A DNA stretch of 64,000 nt from Seleniivibrio woodruffii (GCF_004339245.1 NZ_SMGG01000004.1:558001-622000), one strand, 5' to 3'; counted from the stretch's first letter, positions 31,620 through 40,922 are shown. Notes: generated by a model from the letters alone, not told the origin. Program-made: numbers and translations.

Positions 31620-32594
31620 ATGAATATTAACGATGTACTGGCTCTGGTGGACAAAGAAAGGGACGCTGTTGAGAAGGAACTTCTGGCCAATCTGGATTCC
31701 GATGTCAAGATGGTGAACGAAGTGGCCTCCTATGTGTTTGAAAGCGGAGGCAAAAGACTTCGCCCCGTGTTTCTCATTCTGTCTGCCATGATGTCCGGCT
31801 ATAAAGGCGAAAGAACCGCAACGCTTTCAGGCGTTGTCGAATATATCCACACGGCAACACTGCTCCATGACGATGTTATCGACGGAGCTAAATTCCGCAG
31901 AGGCAAAGAGAGCGCAAACAGGGTGTTCGGAAACGACATAGCCGTTCTCTGCGGCGACTTCCTCTATTCCCGTGCGTTCATGAACCTTGTGAAAGACGGC
32001 GACAGCCGCATCCAGATGCTTCTGGCGGTTGCAGCCAGAACAATGAGCGAGGGCGAGGTCTTCCAGCTGGTTAAGACCGCTGACGTTAAAATTAAATTCG
32101 AAGACTATCTTAAAATCATAAACTCAAAAACGGCGGTTCTCTTCTCCGCATGCTGTGAAACGGGAGCGATCCTCGGCGGCGTGAGCGACGAAAGACAGGC
32201 CGCAATGCGAGACTACGGAACGAAGCTTGGAATCGCATTCCAGATGGCGGACGATATCCTCGACTATCTGGGCGATCCCGAAAAAACGGGCAAAAAACCC
32301 GGAACCGACCTGAACGAGGGCAAGATAACCCTTCCGGTTCTCAAACTGCTTGAAGCATCCACAGAGGCTGAGCAGAAACGTATCCGAGAGATAATCGTCG
32401 ATGAAAAAGCCACCGACGAAAACCTTGAATACATCCTCGGCCTGATGAAAAAATATGACGTGAAAAAACGCTCCGAGGCAGTGGTTGACGAATACATCTC
32501 AGCCGCCAAGGCAAACCTGAAACTCTTCCCCGAATCGCCCTACAGGGATGCGCTTGACTTCCTCGCCGACTACATGGTAGCCCGGGAAAAATAA
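31620..32594 (+). CDS. ispB: Polyprenyl (octaprenyl-type) diphosphate synthase
   Basis: This trans-isoprenyl diphosphate synthase makes the long prenyl chain of the respiratory quinone. It has 324 residues. The first aspartate-rich motif is LLHDDVIDGAKFRRG and the second is QMADDILDYLGD; GGKRLRP near residue 41 binds diphosphate. Chain length cannot be set with certainty from sequence. It is the first gene of a long + strand run ending with priA, and the radical SAM gene follows after four bases. Confidence 0.93.
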   Translation: MNINDVLALVDKERDAVEKELLANLDSDVKMVNEVASYVFESGGKRLRPVFLILSAMMSGYKGERTATLSGVVEYIHTATLLHDDVIDGAKFRRGKESANRVFGNDIAVLCGDFLYSRAFMNLVKDGDSRIQMLLAVAARTMSEGEVFQLVKTADVKIKFEDYLKIINSKTAVLFSACCETGAILGGVSDERQAAMRDYGTKLGIAFQMADDILDYLGDPEKTGKKPGTDLNEGKITLPVLKLLEASTEAEQKRIREIIVDEKATDENLEYILGLMKKYDVKKRSEAVVDEYISAAKANLKLFPESPYRDALDFLADYMVAREK

Positions 32595-32598
32595 GCCT

Positions 32599-33576
32599 AT
32601 GAAAGCACGATATTGGCAGGCTGAAGATAATCAGTGTGTCAGATGTGTGCTTTGTCCCCATACATGCATGATCGAAAACGGCAGATCAGGCAAATGCCTG
32701 ATACGGAAAAATATCGGCGGTGTGCTGACCGCATCCGCATACGGCCGTGTTGCCTCCGCCGCTGTTGACCCCATAGAAAAAAAACCTCTCTATCACTTTC
32801 ATCCGGCGTCAAACATCCTTTCCATTGGGTTCAACGGGTGCAACATGTCCTGTCTTTTCTGTCAGAACTGGCAGATCAGCACACGGGAAACGGCAACTCA
32901 GGAAGCGTCACCCCAAAGACTTATCGAAACAGCTCTGGATGCAAAGAGCATCGGCATAGCCTACACCTACAATGAACCCCTCACCAACTTCGAGTTTGTG
33001 ATGGACTGCGCAAAGGCGTTCCGTCAGGCGGGGCTTAAAAACGTTATAGTATCCAACGGCATGATAAACCCCGAACCGCTCAGGGAACTGATACCGTTTC
33101 TGGATGCCGCCAACATTGACCTGAAAGGCTTCACCGAGGAGTTCTATCAGGAACACGGCGGACGGCTGAAAACAGTTAAACACACCATAGAGGCTCTTTT
33201 CAGAGGCGGTGTGCATCTGGAGGTGACTAACCTTCTTATCCCCGAAAAGAACGGCAGAGAAGAGGATTTTGAGAGAATGTGTTCCTTTCTGGCGAACATA
33301 AGCCCTGAGATACCTCTGCACATCTCAGGCTATTTTCCCCAATACAAATACGACTTTCCGCCCACCCCAAACAATACATTGACCGAATACGCAAAAAAGG
33401 CTAAAAAATATCTTAACTTCATATATATAGGCAACCGTGGCGACTGCGGATTCACTGACACTGTGTGTGCCGGATGCGGACACACTCTGATAAGGCGCAA
33501 CGGCTACGAAACCTGTTGCCTCACGGATAAAAACACATGCCCAGCCTGTTTGCGAAAATTTTATGCTGTCTTCTGA
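32599..33576 (+). CDS. amrS: AmrS-type radical SAM enzyme (AmmeMemoRadiSam system)
   Basis: This 325-residue radical SAM protein has the core motif CNMSCLFC followed by QNWQIS, and the N-terminal CxxC-rich stretch CVRCVLCPHTC typical of AmrS/PflX-like proteins. The family is part of the AmmeMemoRadiSam set, whose reaction is still poorly defined; the usual Memo and AMMECR1 partners are not in this window. The C-terminus carries extra cysteine pairs (CAGCGH, CPACLRK) that resemble a zinc or rubredoxin-like knuckle. The 3' end overlaps apbE by 40 bases. Confidence 0.85.
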   Translation: MKARYWQAEDNQCVRCVLCPHTCMIENGRSGKCLIRKNIGGVLTASAYGRVASAAVDPIEKKPLYHFHPASNILSIGFNGCNMSCLFCQNWQISTRETATQEASPQRLIETALDAKSIGIAYTYNEPLTNFEFVMDCAKAFRQAGLKNVIVSNGMINPEPLRELIPFLDAANIDLKGFTEEFYQEHGGRLKTVKHTIEALFRGGVHLEVTNLLIPEKNGREEDFERMCSFLANISPEIPLHISGYFPQYKYDFPPTPNNTLTEYAKKAKKYLNFIYIGNRGDCGFTDTVCAGCGHTLIRRNGYETCCLTDKNTCPACLRKFYAVF

Positions 33577-34445
33577 TTGTAGCTCTGTTCGGATGCAAGG
33601 AATCCTATAAAACCGAACAGTTCTACGCAATGGGCACGTTCGTTTCCATAACCGTTCCGGAGAAGAACGCAGACATAATAGTCAACGCCAGAAGCAAGAT
33701 AACCTCTCTGGAGGCGGCTGTTAAAGAGGATACGGAAAAGTTTAACCGCAACCCCAGATATAAACCCAGACCCGCAGTTGCAGAACTTATCGAAAGGGGC
33801 AGTTCATACGAACTTATCACCGACGGAAGATTCAGCGTCTATGCGGCAACCATCTCCAAGCTCTATGGATTTCCCGAAGGTGCATACCGTGTGCCCGACC
33901 AGAGCGAACTGGACACAGCCCTTGACAACATAAGCAGAGGGACTAACGTTAGTCTTGATCTGGGAGCCTATGCGAAGGGCTGGATTGTCGACGAGGCCAT
34001 CCGCACCATTAAGGAGGCCGGAATAAAAACCGCAATGGTGAACGCCGGAGGCGACCTTTACGCTCTGGGCAAAAGACCCGACAGGGACTGGAGAGTTGCC
34101 ATTCAGGATCCCAAAAACAGCAGAGACTATATCTCAATAGTCAACCTTGAGAATATGGCGGTCGCCACCAGCGGCGACTATGAGCGGGCATTCAAAGCTC
34201 CCGACGGCAGAATGATATTCCACATATTTGACGCCACAACAGGGCAGAACCCCGAATATTACCACAGCGTCAGTGTTATAGCCCCCACAACCGAAGAGGC
34301 GGACGGGCTGTCCACTGCGTTTTTCCTGATAAACCCTTCGGAAGTGCGGGCGAAATGCGCAAAGCTCAAGACACCCGTTCTGCTGTACACCGTGAACGGA
34401 AATCTTATGAAGCTCTGCGGATGGGAAAAATTTGAAAAGAAGTAA
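33537..34445 (+). CDS. apbE: FAD:protein FMN transferase (ApbE), lipoprotein
   Basis: ApbE attaches FMN covalently to threonine or serine residues of exported flavoproteins such as Rnf/Nqr subunits. This 302-residue form has a lipoprotein signal (LFGC, cysteine at about residue 20) and AMGTFVSI. It also carries the dinucleotide-binding DLGAYAKGWIVD and NAGGDLYALG segments and the ATSGDYERAF motif. It overlaps the 3' end of amrS by 40 bases. The following NusG-domain and Gx-transporter genes are the usual partners in flavinylation loci, but no Rnf genes are present here. Confidence 0.93.
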   Translation: MPSLFAKILCCLLIVALFGCKESYKTEQFYAMGTFVSITVPEKNADIIVNARSKITSLEAAVKEDTEKFNRNPRYKPRPAVAELIERGSSYELITDGRFSVYAATISKLYGFPEGAYRVPDQSELDTALDNISRGTNVSLDLGAYAKGWIVDEAIRTIKEAGIKTAMVNAGGDLYALGKRPDRDWRVAIQDPKNSRDYISIVNLENMAVATSGDYERAFKAPDGRMIFHIFDATTGQNPEYYHSVSVIAPTTEEADGLSTAFFLINPSEVRAKCAKLKTPVLLYTVNGNLMKLCGWEKFEKK

Positions 34446-34776
34446 GCTCGACATCCTCATAATATCTGCACTTATAGCCGCATCGCTGTTTTACATGCTA
34501 AATGTATCCGGCGGCGAAAAGCGTCTGTATCTCATTGACACAAAGAAGAAAGAGGAAATCAAACTGAAAGACGCAAACATCAGTCTGGACAACGGACATG
34601 TTATCATACAGGTTACGGCTGAAGGGGCAAGGTTTCTGGAATCGGACTGCCCAAATAAAGTATGCATAAAACAGGGCTGGGTGAAAAACTGCGGGGATAC
34701 CGCCGTATGTGTGCCCAAGCATCTGGCACTGGTTATGGAATGCAAAGAGCAGGACTATGACGCAATCTCCCAATAG
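34432..34776 (+). CDS. NusG domain II-containing membrane-anchored protein
   Basis: This 114-residue protein has one N-terminal membrane anchor (about residues 8-24) and an exported NusG-II-type beta domain containing the cysteine pair region SDCPNKVCIKQGW. Such proteins commonly accompany ApbE and Rnf/flavin-transfer systems; their exact role is not settled. The start is TTG 34432, preceded by GGGAAAAA; no ATG fits the conserved N-terminus. It overlaps apbE by 14 bases and the Gx transporter by 20. Confidence 0.82.
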   Translation: MKRSKLDILIISALIAASLFYMLNVSGGEKRLYLIDTKKKEEIKLKDANISLDNGHVIIQVTAEGARFLESDCPNKVCIKQGWVKNCGDTAVCVPKHLALVMECKEQDYDAISQ

Positions 34777-35293
34777 CCACAACAGACTGGCAATGACAGG
34801 GCTTTTCGCCGCAATGACTGTTGCGCTGGGAGTTCTGGAGTCTTTTATCGCCCTGCCCGTTCCGGGTGTGCGTATCGGTCTGTCAAACGTCGGCATAATG
34901 CTCTGCCTCTATCTGATAGATTTTCCTGCCGCACTCTATGTTGCTGTGACAAAGGCAATTCTGGTTCCGCTTCTCACAGGAAACCTTATCGTAAAAATGT
35001 CCATTGCACTCCCCTCCACCCTTGCGGCAACAGTCGTTATGGGTATTTTTGTGTTTGTGCTGGGCAGGTTCACAACACCGCTGTCAATAGGCGCTCTTGG
35101 AGCGGTTGCTCACATCTGCACTCAGTTTCTGGTAGTAAAAACCCTTTACATAAAAGCGGATGCGATTTATAACCTATTACCGTTTTTTTGCTTTTTCTCC
35201 GTGCTGACGGGCGTCCTTACGGGCTATATCACACGGATAATCATAAACAATATTCGAGAGGATGAAAGGTGCATCACATGTTTCAGAAAATAA
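34757..35293 (+). CDS. Gx transporter family membrane protein
   Basis: This 178-residue integral membrane protein has about five or six spans and belongs to the family earlier called heptaprenyl diphosphate synthase component I, now Gx transporters (ECF S-component-like). The GVRIGLSNVGIMLCLYL segment is typical. It probably supports flavin or quinone precursor uptake with the ApbE/NusG-II genes. I use the ATG at 34757, which has GAGCAGGA upstream; the earlier start lies inside the preceding gene in a non-conserved extension. Confidence 0.85.
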   Translation: MTQSPNSHNRLAMTGLFAAMTVALGVLESFIALPVPGVRIGLSNVGIMLCLYLIDFPAALYVAVTKAILVPLLTGNLIVKMSIALPSTLAATVVMGIFVFVLGRFTTPLSIGALGAVAHICTQFLVVKTLYIKADAIYNLLPFFCFFSVLTGVLTGYITRIIINNIREDERCITCFRK

Positions 35294-35871
35294 TACTCGC
35301 CAGCGGCTCACCCAGACGCAGGGAAATGATGACACGTCTGGGAATCAACTTCCAATACGTCACATCCACAGCAAAAGAGGACATGAACCCCGAAACACCT
35401 GTAGCAGACCTCACAATAAAAAATGCGGCAATGAAAGGCTATGACGTTGCCAGTATCTATGACGAAGCATTCATTATTGCGGCGGACACTATTGTCTCCT
35501 GCGAAGGCAGGATCTTCGGCAAACCCAACGGCGAAGAAGACATCTATGACGCACTTCGTTTTCTGAGCGGAAAAAAACATCAGGTCACCACAGGCGTGGC
35601 CATCATAAACAAAAGAGCGGGCGTTTGCGAACGCTTCTCAAAAACGACAGACGTTTATTTTAAAAAGTACAGCGACAGTTTTATCAAGTGGTACATAGCC
35701 ACGGACGAACCCAAGGACAAGGCCGGCTCATACGCAATTCAGGGCAAGGGCTGTCTTATGGTTGATAAGATTGAAGGCTGTTATGATAACGTAGTGGGGC
35801 TGCCGGTTTCCGAACTTTTCGAAAGGCTGATAAAGTTCGGCGTCAGACCCGGAGGACTTAATGCCTATTAA
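35278..35871 (+). CDS. maf: Maf-family nucleoside triphosphate pyrophosphatase
   Basis: Maf proteins hydrolyse non-canonical nucleoside triphosphates (dTTP/UTP or modified pyrimidine nucleotides). This 197-residue protein opens with IILASGSPRRREMM. It also contains ADTIVSCEGRIFGKP with the metal-binding Asp, and a QGKGCLMVDKIEGCYDNVVGLP C-terminal block. The start is ATG 35278 with AAAGG upstream; GTG 35269 is a possible alternative. It overlaps the Gx gene by 16 bases and the next gene by 11. Confidence 0.92.
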   Translation: MFQKIILASGSPRRREMMTRLGINFQYVTSTAKEDMNPETPVADLTIKNAAMKGYDVASIYDEAFIIAADTIVSCEGRIFGKPNGEEDIYDALRFLSGKKHQVTTGVAIINKRAGVCERFSKTTDVYFKKYSDSFIKWYIATDEPKDKAGSYAIQGKGCLMVDKIEGCYDNVVGLPVSELFERLIKFGVRPGGLNAY

Positions 35872-37396
35872 ACTGGTTCATCAAACACTGGAAACCCATG
35901 CCGCCGAAAGAGGCGGTAAAAAGTACCTGACATTCGGCAAGGACAAATTCAGCTACAGAGAGATTAACTCAAAAGCCCAGAAACTTGCCAATTTATTGAA
36001 CACGAGGGGATTTCAAAAGGGCGACCGCATCTGTCTGATGCTAGAGAACAGCCCGGAGTTTTTCATCAGCTTTTTCGGTATTCTTAAAGCCGGATGCGTA
36101 TGCATCCCCATCAACACATTCTTTATAAAAGAGGAAGTCGCTTACATAATAAACGACTCCGAAGCAAAACTTTTTATCACTTCGGCTGATTTTGCCGAAG
36201 TTGCCGACAGCATCAGCAAGAAATGCCCGACCCTTAAAACCGTTATGACCTTTGAGGACACAAAGTTCATGTCGGAGAACATCTATCGCCTGCTGAACAA
36301 GATGACCGATGAAAAACTCAGCATTGAGCTTACATCAGACGATCTTGCGGTGTTCGTCTATTCTTCGGGCACAACAGGCCACCCAAAAGGCGCAATGCTG
36401 ACCCACGGAAACATGGTCGCAAACGCATACGCATGCCTTATGCGATTCCATGTGACCACCAGCGATGTTTTCCTTCTTTTCCTCCCCTCTTTCCATTCTT
36501 ATGCCCTTATGACGTGTGTTCTTCTGCCCACATATGTGGGTTCGTCCATCATCATTCTGGGCAGCGTGAACGACCTGAAAAAGAAATCGTTCCGCAACAT
36601 TCTGCTGTTCCAGCGACCGACATTCTTCCTCGGCGTTCCGCAGGTATACACTGCACTGCTGAAGGCAAAAATGCCCGCATGGTTCATCAAGTTCTTCTAC
36701 CCCATAAAGCTCCACGTCAGCGGCGGTGCGCCCCTGCCGGAGGAGACGCTTGTCAAATTCAGAGAAAAGTTCAGGCATCCCATCATAGAGGGCTACGGAC
36801 TTTCTGAAGCCTCCCCCGTGGTCAGCGTAAACAGACTGGACTTTCAGAAACCCATGTCCGTAGGTCCCGCTCTTGACGGAGTTGAGGTCAAAGTTGTCAA
36901 CGAAAACGAAATGGAACTCCCCGCCGGACAGGTGGGCGAGCTTATCGTAAAAGGTCCCAACGTGATGAAGGGCTACTGGAACATGCCCGGACTCACCGAC
37001 ATGACCCTGCGCAACGGATGGCTCTTCACAGGCGACCTTGCAAAAATTGACGAAGACGGCTACATCTACATAGTCGACCGCAAAAAGGATCTCATCATCG
37101 TTAAGGGTATCAACGTTTACCCAAGAGAGATCGAGGAACAGCTCCACAAGCACGAAGCTGTGGATGCGGCGGCGGTCATAGGTCTGCCCGACAGAAACAG
37201 CGGCGAGATCCCCGTGGCATACATAAAGCCGAAACCGGGAATGACCATTAACGAAAAGGACATAAAAGGCTACCTGCGCAACTATCTGGCGCATTTCAAA
37301 ATACCCAAGCAGGTTCACGTCTGCGAGGATATGCCCATGACAGCCACAGGCAAAGTTCTTAAAAGGGAGCTCAAGAAACGGGTTCTCAATATATGA
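35861..37396 (+). CDS. Long-chain acyl-CoA synthetase (AMP-forming ligase)
   Basis: This 511-residue ANL-superfamily ligase activates a fatty or other carboxylic acid to the acyl-AMP and then the CoA thioester. It has the P-loop YSSGTTGHPKGAMLTH (about residues 167-182), the GYGLSEASPV motif, the hinge DRKKDLIIVKG and the catalytic lysine in TATGKVLKREL. Sequence suggests a long-chain acid substrate but does not prove it. It overlaps maf by 11 bases and priA by four (ATGA). Confidence 0.88.
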   Translation: MPIKLVHQTLETHAAERGGKKYLTFGKDKFSYREINSKAQKLANLLNTRGFQKGDRICLMLENSPEFFISFFGILKAGCVCIPINTFFIKEEVAYIINDSEAKLFITSADFAEVADSISKKCPTLKTVMTFEDTKFMSENIYRLLNKMTDEKLSIELTSDDLAVFVYSSGTTGHPKGAMLTHGNMVANAYACLMRFHVTTSDVFLLFLPSFHSYALMTCVLLPTYVGSSIIILGSVNDLKKKSFRNILLFQRPTFFLGVPQVYTALLKAKMPAWFIKFFYPIKLHVSGGAPLPEETLVKFREKFRHPIIEGYGLSEASPVVSVNRLDFQKPMSVGPALDGVEVKVVNENEMELPAGQVGELIVKGPNVMKGYWNMPGLTDMTLRNGWLFTGDLAKIDEDGYIYIVDRKKDLIIVKGINVYPREIEEQLHKHEAVDAAAVIGLPDRNSGEIPVAYIKPKPGMTINEKDIKGYLRNYLAHFKIPKQVHVCEDMPMTATGKVLKRELKKRVLNI

Positions 37397-39339
37397 AATA
37401 CTACGATGTTATGCTCCCCGTTCCGGCGGGGGGCATCTACACCTATATCTGCGAAACCGAACTTAAAGCGGGGCAGAGGGTGGAGGTTCCGCTGGGCAGA
37501 AGAGAACTGTGCGGAATCGTTACAGGCGAAAACATCGAACCCAGACCGGACATAACCTACAGAGAAATCAAAACAATCAAAGACGACGAACCGGTGTTCG
37601 GCGAGAAATATCTGAAATTCATCCGTATGATATCAGACTATTACTGCGTCGAGGTCGGCGGCGTTCTCAACGGAATACTCTCAGGCGCAGTTCTTGAGTC
37701 ACAGCGGACAAATCCGGAGGTGAAATCCTTCGAGAGAAGGGATATCACCCTGAACGTTCACCAGATACCCGTTTATGATGCAATCAGCAGTGAGCTTAAC
37801 AGCGGGTTTTCGGTGCATCTTGTCTACGGGGTAACTGGAAGCGGCAAAACCGAGATATTCATTGAACTGGCGAAGCAGGTCATAGCTCAGGGCAAAAAGG
37901 TTATGTACCTTGTGCCGGAGATATCGCTTACGCCCCAGATTGAGAACAGGCTCTCAGCCCGGATCGGTTTCGACGTTATGTCATATCACAGCAAAAAGAC
38001 ACCGAAGAAGCGGAACGACACCTTCTGGGCCTTCGCCAAAGGCGACCTTAAGATGGTGCTGGGCGCACGGAGCGCACTGTTTCTGCCGTCCGACGACATA
38101 GGGCTTATCATTGTAGACGAGGAGCACGAATCCAGCTATAAGCAGGAGGACACCCCGCCCTACCACCTCAGAGACATGGCCGTGCTCTACGGCAAGCTGC
38201 TCGACATACCCGTCATACTCGCCAGTGCCACGCCGTCACTTGAGAGCTGGCAGAATGCTGTCAGCGGGCGATACCGACTGCATACCATTCCCTGCCGTCC
38301 CGACACCGACATGCCCGATATCGAGATAGTCGATATGAAAAAAGAGGAACCCATAGGCGGTGTGCTGTCCGAAAGGCTATACAACGAACTCTACAAAACC
38401 ATAGAGAACGGCGAACAGGCCATCCTGCTCATAAACCGCAAAGGCTATTCCCATACTCTCTACTGCCGTTCATGCGGCGAAATGATAATGTGCTCCAACT
38501 GCTCCGTGGCAGTGACCTATTACAAATCCAAAGGGCTTTGCAAGTGCAACTACTGTTCGCAGGAGATTCGCAGACCGAAGTGCCACAAATGCGGCAGTGA
38601 TGATATATCCGAATACGGAGCGGGAACCGAGAAGGTCGCCGAAGCGTTGGAGAACCTTTTCGAGAAAAAGATACTGCGTCTGGATACTGAAAGCGCAACC
38701 ACATACAATCAGCTTTCAAAAATGCTGAAAGACTTTGAAACGGGTGAATATTCAATCATGGCGGGCACTCAGCTTGTGGCCAAAGGACTGGATTTCGCCA
38801 ACGTTACACTTGCTGGAGTAATAAACATAGACAACATGTTCGGTCTGCCCGACTTCAGGTCGAAAGAGCGGGCATATCAGCTTCTGGTGCAGGTTTCAGG
38901 CCGTGCCGGAAGAGCATCGAAAAAAGGCAGGGTGATAATTCAGACAAACGCACCGGAAACGGACGTTTTCACTCATCTGAACTGTACCGACACGGGATTT
39001 TATGAAGCGGAACTCATCCGCAGAAAGCTCTTCAACTATCCTCCGTTTGTCAAAATGTGCCGTGTGACCCTCTCCCACACCAAAGAGGAGACGGCAAAAG
39101 AAGCCGCACATTATATTTACGGCGTACTTAAAAGTGTTGGCGGTGATGCGGAAATATTCTATCCCGCTCAGGCTCCGGTATATAAAATATCAAACCGCTA
39201 CCGCTACGGCATGGTTATCAAAACCAAGACAAACAGCGAAATGTCACGCCTGATAAACATCGCTTCAAAATCACTCAAAGAGAACATGAAATCGACCCTC
39301 AGGGTACGTTTCGACCGTGACCCTCAGTTCTTCATGTAA
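37393..39339 (+). CDS. priA: Primosomal protein N' (replication restart helicase PriA)
   Basis: PriA recognises stalled forks and loads the replicative helicase. The 648 residues include a 3'-DNA-binding N-terminal domain, the Walker A motif GVTGSGKTEI (near residue 150), the DEEH box and zinc-binding cysteines in the CRSCGEMIMCSNC and CNYCSQEIRRPKCHKC groups. Helicase motif V (AGTQLVAKGLDF) and the arginine-finger QVSGRAGR follow. The N-terminal domain is somewhat short compared with E. coli (732 residues). It is the last gene of its operon. Confidence 0.96.
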   Translation: MKYYDVMLPVPAGGIYTYICETELKAGQRVEVPLGRRELCGIVTGENIEPRPDITYREIKTIKDDEPVFGEKYLKFIRMISDYYCVEVGGVLNGILSGAVLESQRTNPEVKSFERRDITLNVHQIPVYDAISSELNSGFSVHLVYGVTGSGKTEIFIELAKQVIAQGKKVMYLVPEISLTPQIENRLSARIGFDVMSYHSKKTPKKRNDTFWAFAKGDLKMVLGARSALFLPSDDIGLIIVDEEHESSYKQEDTPPYHLRDMAVLYGKLLDIPVILASATPSLESWQNAVSGRYRLHTIPCRPDTDMPDIEIVDMKKEEPIGGVLSERLYNELYKTIENGEQAILLINRKGYSHTLYCRSCGEMIMCSNCSVAVTYYKSKGLCKCNYCSQEIRRPKCHKCGSDDISEYGAGTEKVAEALENLFEKKILRLDTESATTYNQLSKMLKDFETGEYSIMAGTQLVAKGLDFANVTLAGVINIDNMFGLPDFRSKERAYQLLVQVSGRAGRASKKGRVIIQTNAPETDVFTHLNCTDTGFYEAELIRRKLFNYPPFVKMCRVTLSHTKEETAKEAAHYIYGVLKSVGGDAEIFYPAQAPVYKISNRYRYGMVIKTKTNSEMSRLINIASKSLKENMKSTLRVRFDRDPQFFM

Positions 39340-39422
39340 ATATCTGTCTTAACAAACTTAATTTGCCATTTACGACCTATGCTCCTATTATTTAATAAAG
39401 ACGGGTAAGACAGGAGGACTCC

Positions 39423-39788
39423 ATGACAGACTTTCTCAGACAGATGGCGGAAAAAGCGGACGACGGGATTCTCTATGCCGACAAAGAGGGCATAATAAGA
39501 TACTGGAACTACGGCTGTGAGCGCATTTTCGGCTTTACTAGGGACGAAGCTGAGGGAGCGAACCTCGATCTTATCATCCCCGAAAAGCACAGAGACAGAC
39601 ACTGGAAAGGCTGGTTTAAAGTCCTTGAAACAGGAGAAACGTCCTACAGAGGAAAAATGCTGAAAGTTCCCGCAATAAAGAAGAGCGGCGAAAAGCTGAT
39701 AATAGAGTTTTCAATGCAGATAATCGAAGAAAACGGCGAAAACGTCGGGTTCACGTCTGTGATAAGGGACGTGACTTTGCGCTCCTGA
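39423..39788 (+). CDS. Single-domain PAS protein
   Basis: This 121-residue protein consists of one PAS domain and nothing else: ADGILYAD-type start, GIIRYWNYGCERIFGF helix region, and a VIRDVT ending that normally leads into an output domain. The IPEKHRDRHWKGW segment has histidines where some haem-binding PAS proteins hold their ligand, so a redox or gas sensor is possible but unproven. AGGAGG precedes the ATG. It probably acts by binding a separate partner. Its end overlaps convergent tadA by 38 bases. Confidence 0.85.
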   Translation: MTDFLRQMAEKADDGILYADKEGIIRYWNYGCERIFGFTRDEAEGANLDLIIPEKHRDRHWKGWFKVLETGETSYRGKMLKVPAIKKSGEKLIIEFSMQIIEENGENVGFTSVIRDVTLRS

Positions 39789-40239
39789 TGGTTTTGAAAA
39801 AGTCTTTGAGCATCAGAGATATCTCATCGGCAAAGAGACCGCCCGCATAGTTCACCCTGTGGTTGAGCTTCTCTATGTCGAATGTGTTTGCCAGTGAAAC
39901 AACGCCGCCGAATTTGGGCTCTGCCGCACCGAAGATAACATTGCGCACCCTGGCATGAATTATGGCTCCCGCGCACATGAGACAGGGTTCAAGGGTGACA
40001 TACAGCGAGCATTCATCAAGCCGCCAGTCGCCGAAATGCTTCGATGCGTCCTCTATGGCCACTATCTCCGCATGCTTCAGAGCAGACCTGCCGGAGTTTT
40101 TGCGGTTAAATCCCCTGCCGATAACCTCGCCGTTATAAACGACCACGGCACCGATGGGCACTTCGCCCTCCTCCCCCGCCAGTTTCGCCTGCTCTATGGC
40201 AAGACGCATAAATTTTTCATCGTCTGCGGTAAAGGTCAT
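39751..40239 (-). CDS. tadA: tRNA-specific adenosine deaminase
   Basis: TadA converts A34 of tRNA-Arg(ACG) to inosine. This 162-residue form has the zinc and catalytic motif HAEIVAIE and the paired cysteines PCLMCAGAI, with VPIGAVVV at the N-terminus. It is coupled to rsmE by an ATGA overlap and ends convergently within the PAS gene. It is the last gene of a prmA-phosphatase-rsmE-tadA operon. Confidence 0.94.
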   Translation of the reverse strand: MTFTADDEKFMRLAIEQAKLAGEEGEVPIGAVVVYNGEVIGRGFNRKNSGRSALKHAEIVAIEDASKHFGDWRLDECSLYVTLEPCLMCAGAIIHARVRNVIFGAAEPKFGGVVSLANTFDIEKLNHRVNYAGGLFADEISLMLKDFFKTIRSAKSRPLSQT

Positions 40240-40922
40240 ATATTATCCTGCATCATACGGACGTAGCCTGTGAAAACCACAGACGCCGTCTCCGCTTTCA
40301 ATATCTGACTGACAGGTTTTATGATTTTAAATCCTTTGGCGGCAAGCATTGAGATCTCTTCCTCGGTAAACCCGCCCTCAGGCCCTATGACAATGCTCAT
40401 ATCCTTTGAAACGGGAGGCATTCCCATAGTCTCTGCTCTCTCGTAGAAAACAATATTCTCAGTTCCGCAGGGGGTTATATCGCTGATATCGATGCTGTCG
40501 GCTATGACTGGAAGCTGTTCGTTCTCCGACTGGAGCACAGCCTTAACGGCTATGTCCGTGAACCTGTCACGGGTCTTGTCCTTAAGCTCGTTCAGGCTTC
40601 GTCTGCTCACAACGGGGACTATCTCGGTCGCTCCCAGTTCGCTGTATTTCTCAACGGCAAAATCCATGTATTCACGCTTTAAAAGGCACTGATAGACAGT
40701 CAGCCTGTAGTCGTGCCTTTTAGTCTCACGAACTATGTCCGCATGGACGGAGGCCGACCGTTTGCCCAGTTCGGTGATCGTGCATTCGGCATATTGTGAG
40801 GGTGTCAGAACTCCGAGAGTATCACCCTCTTTCGCCCTGACCACGTTTTTCAGATAATGGAAAACATCGCCTTCAAGGCTGAAAACATCATTTATCATGC
40901 CTTCATAGAATATGCGTTTCAA
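40236..40922 (-). CDS. rsmE: 16S rRNA m3U1498 methyltransferase RsmE
   Basis: This SPOUT-fold methyltransferase modifies U1498 of 16S rRNA. The 228 residues have an N-terminal PUA-like domain and the knotted SAM site VIGPEGGFTEEE, then ILKAETASVV. I choose the TTG at 40922 as start because the protein then begins KRIFYEG like its homologues. It also overlaps the upstream stop (TTGA) and has GAGAGG upstream. The longer frame reaches into the phosphatase gene and has no conserved residues. Confidence 0.9.
   Translation of the reverse strand: MKRIFYEGMINDVFSLEGDVFHYLKNVVRAKEGDTLGVLTPSQYAECTITELGKRSASVHADIVRETKRHDYRLTVYQCLLKREYMDFAVEKYSELGATEIVPVVSRRSLNELKDKTRDRFTDIAVKAVLQSENEQLPVIADSIDISDITPCGTENIVFYERAETMGMPPVSKDMSIVIGPEGGFTEEEISMLAAKGFKIIKPVSQILKAETASVVFTGYVRMMQDNI

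Noticed and set aside
36335-37318. 327-codon frame antisense to the acyl-CoA ligase
   Set aside because: Long only because of the codon bias of the opposite gene; composition is that of a shadow frame and the plus-strand gene is unambiguous.
37509-37697. Arg-rich 62-codon frame inside priA
   Set aside because: Out-of-frame translation of priA; repetitive Arg content is a codon artefact.
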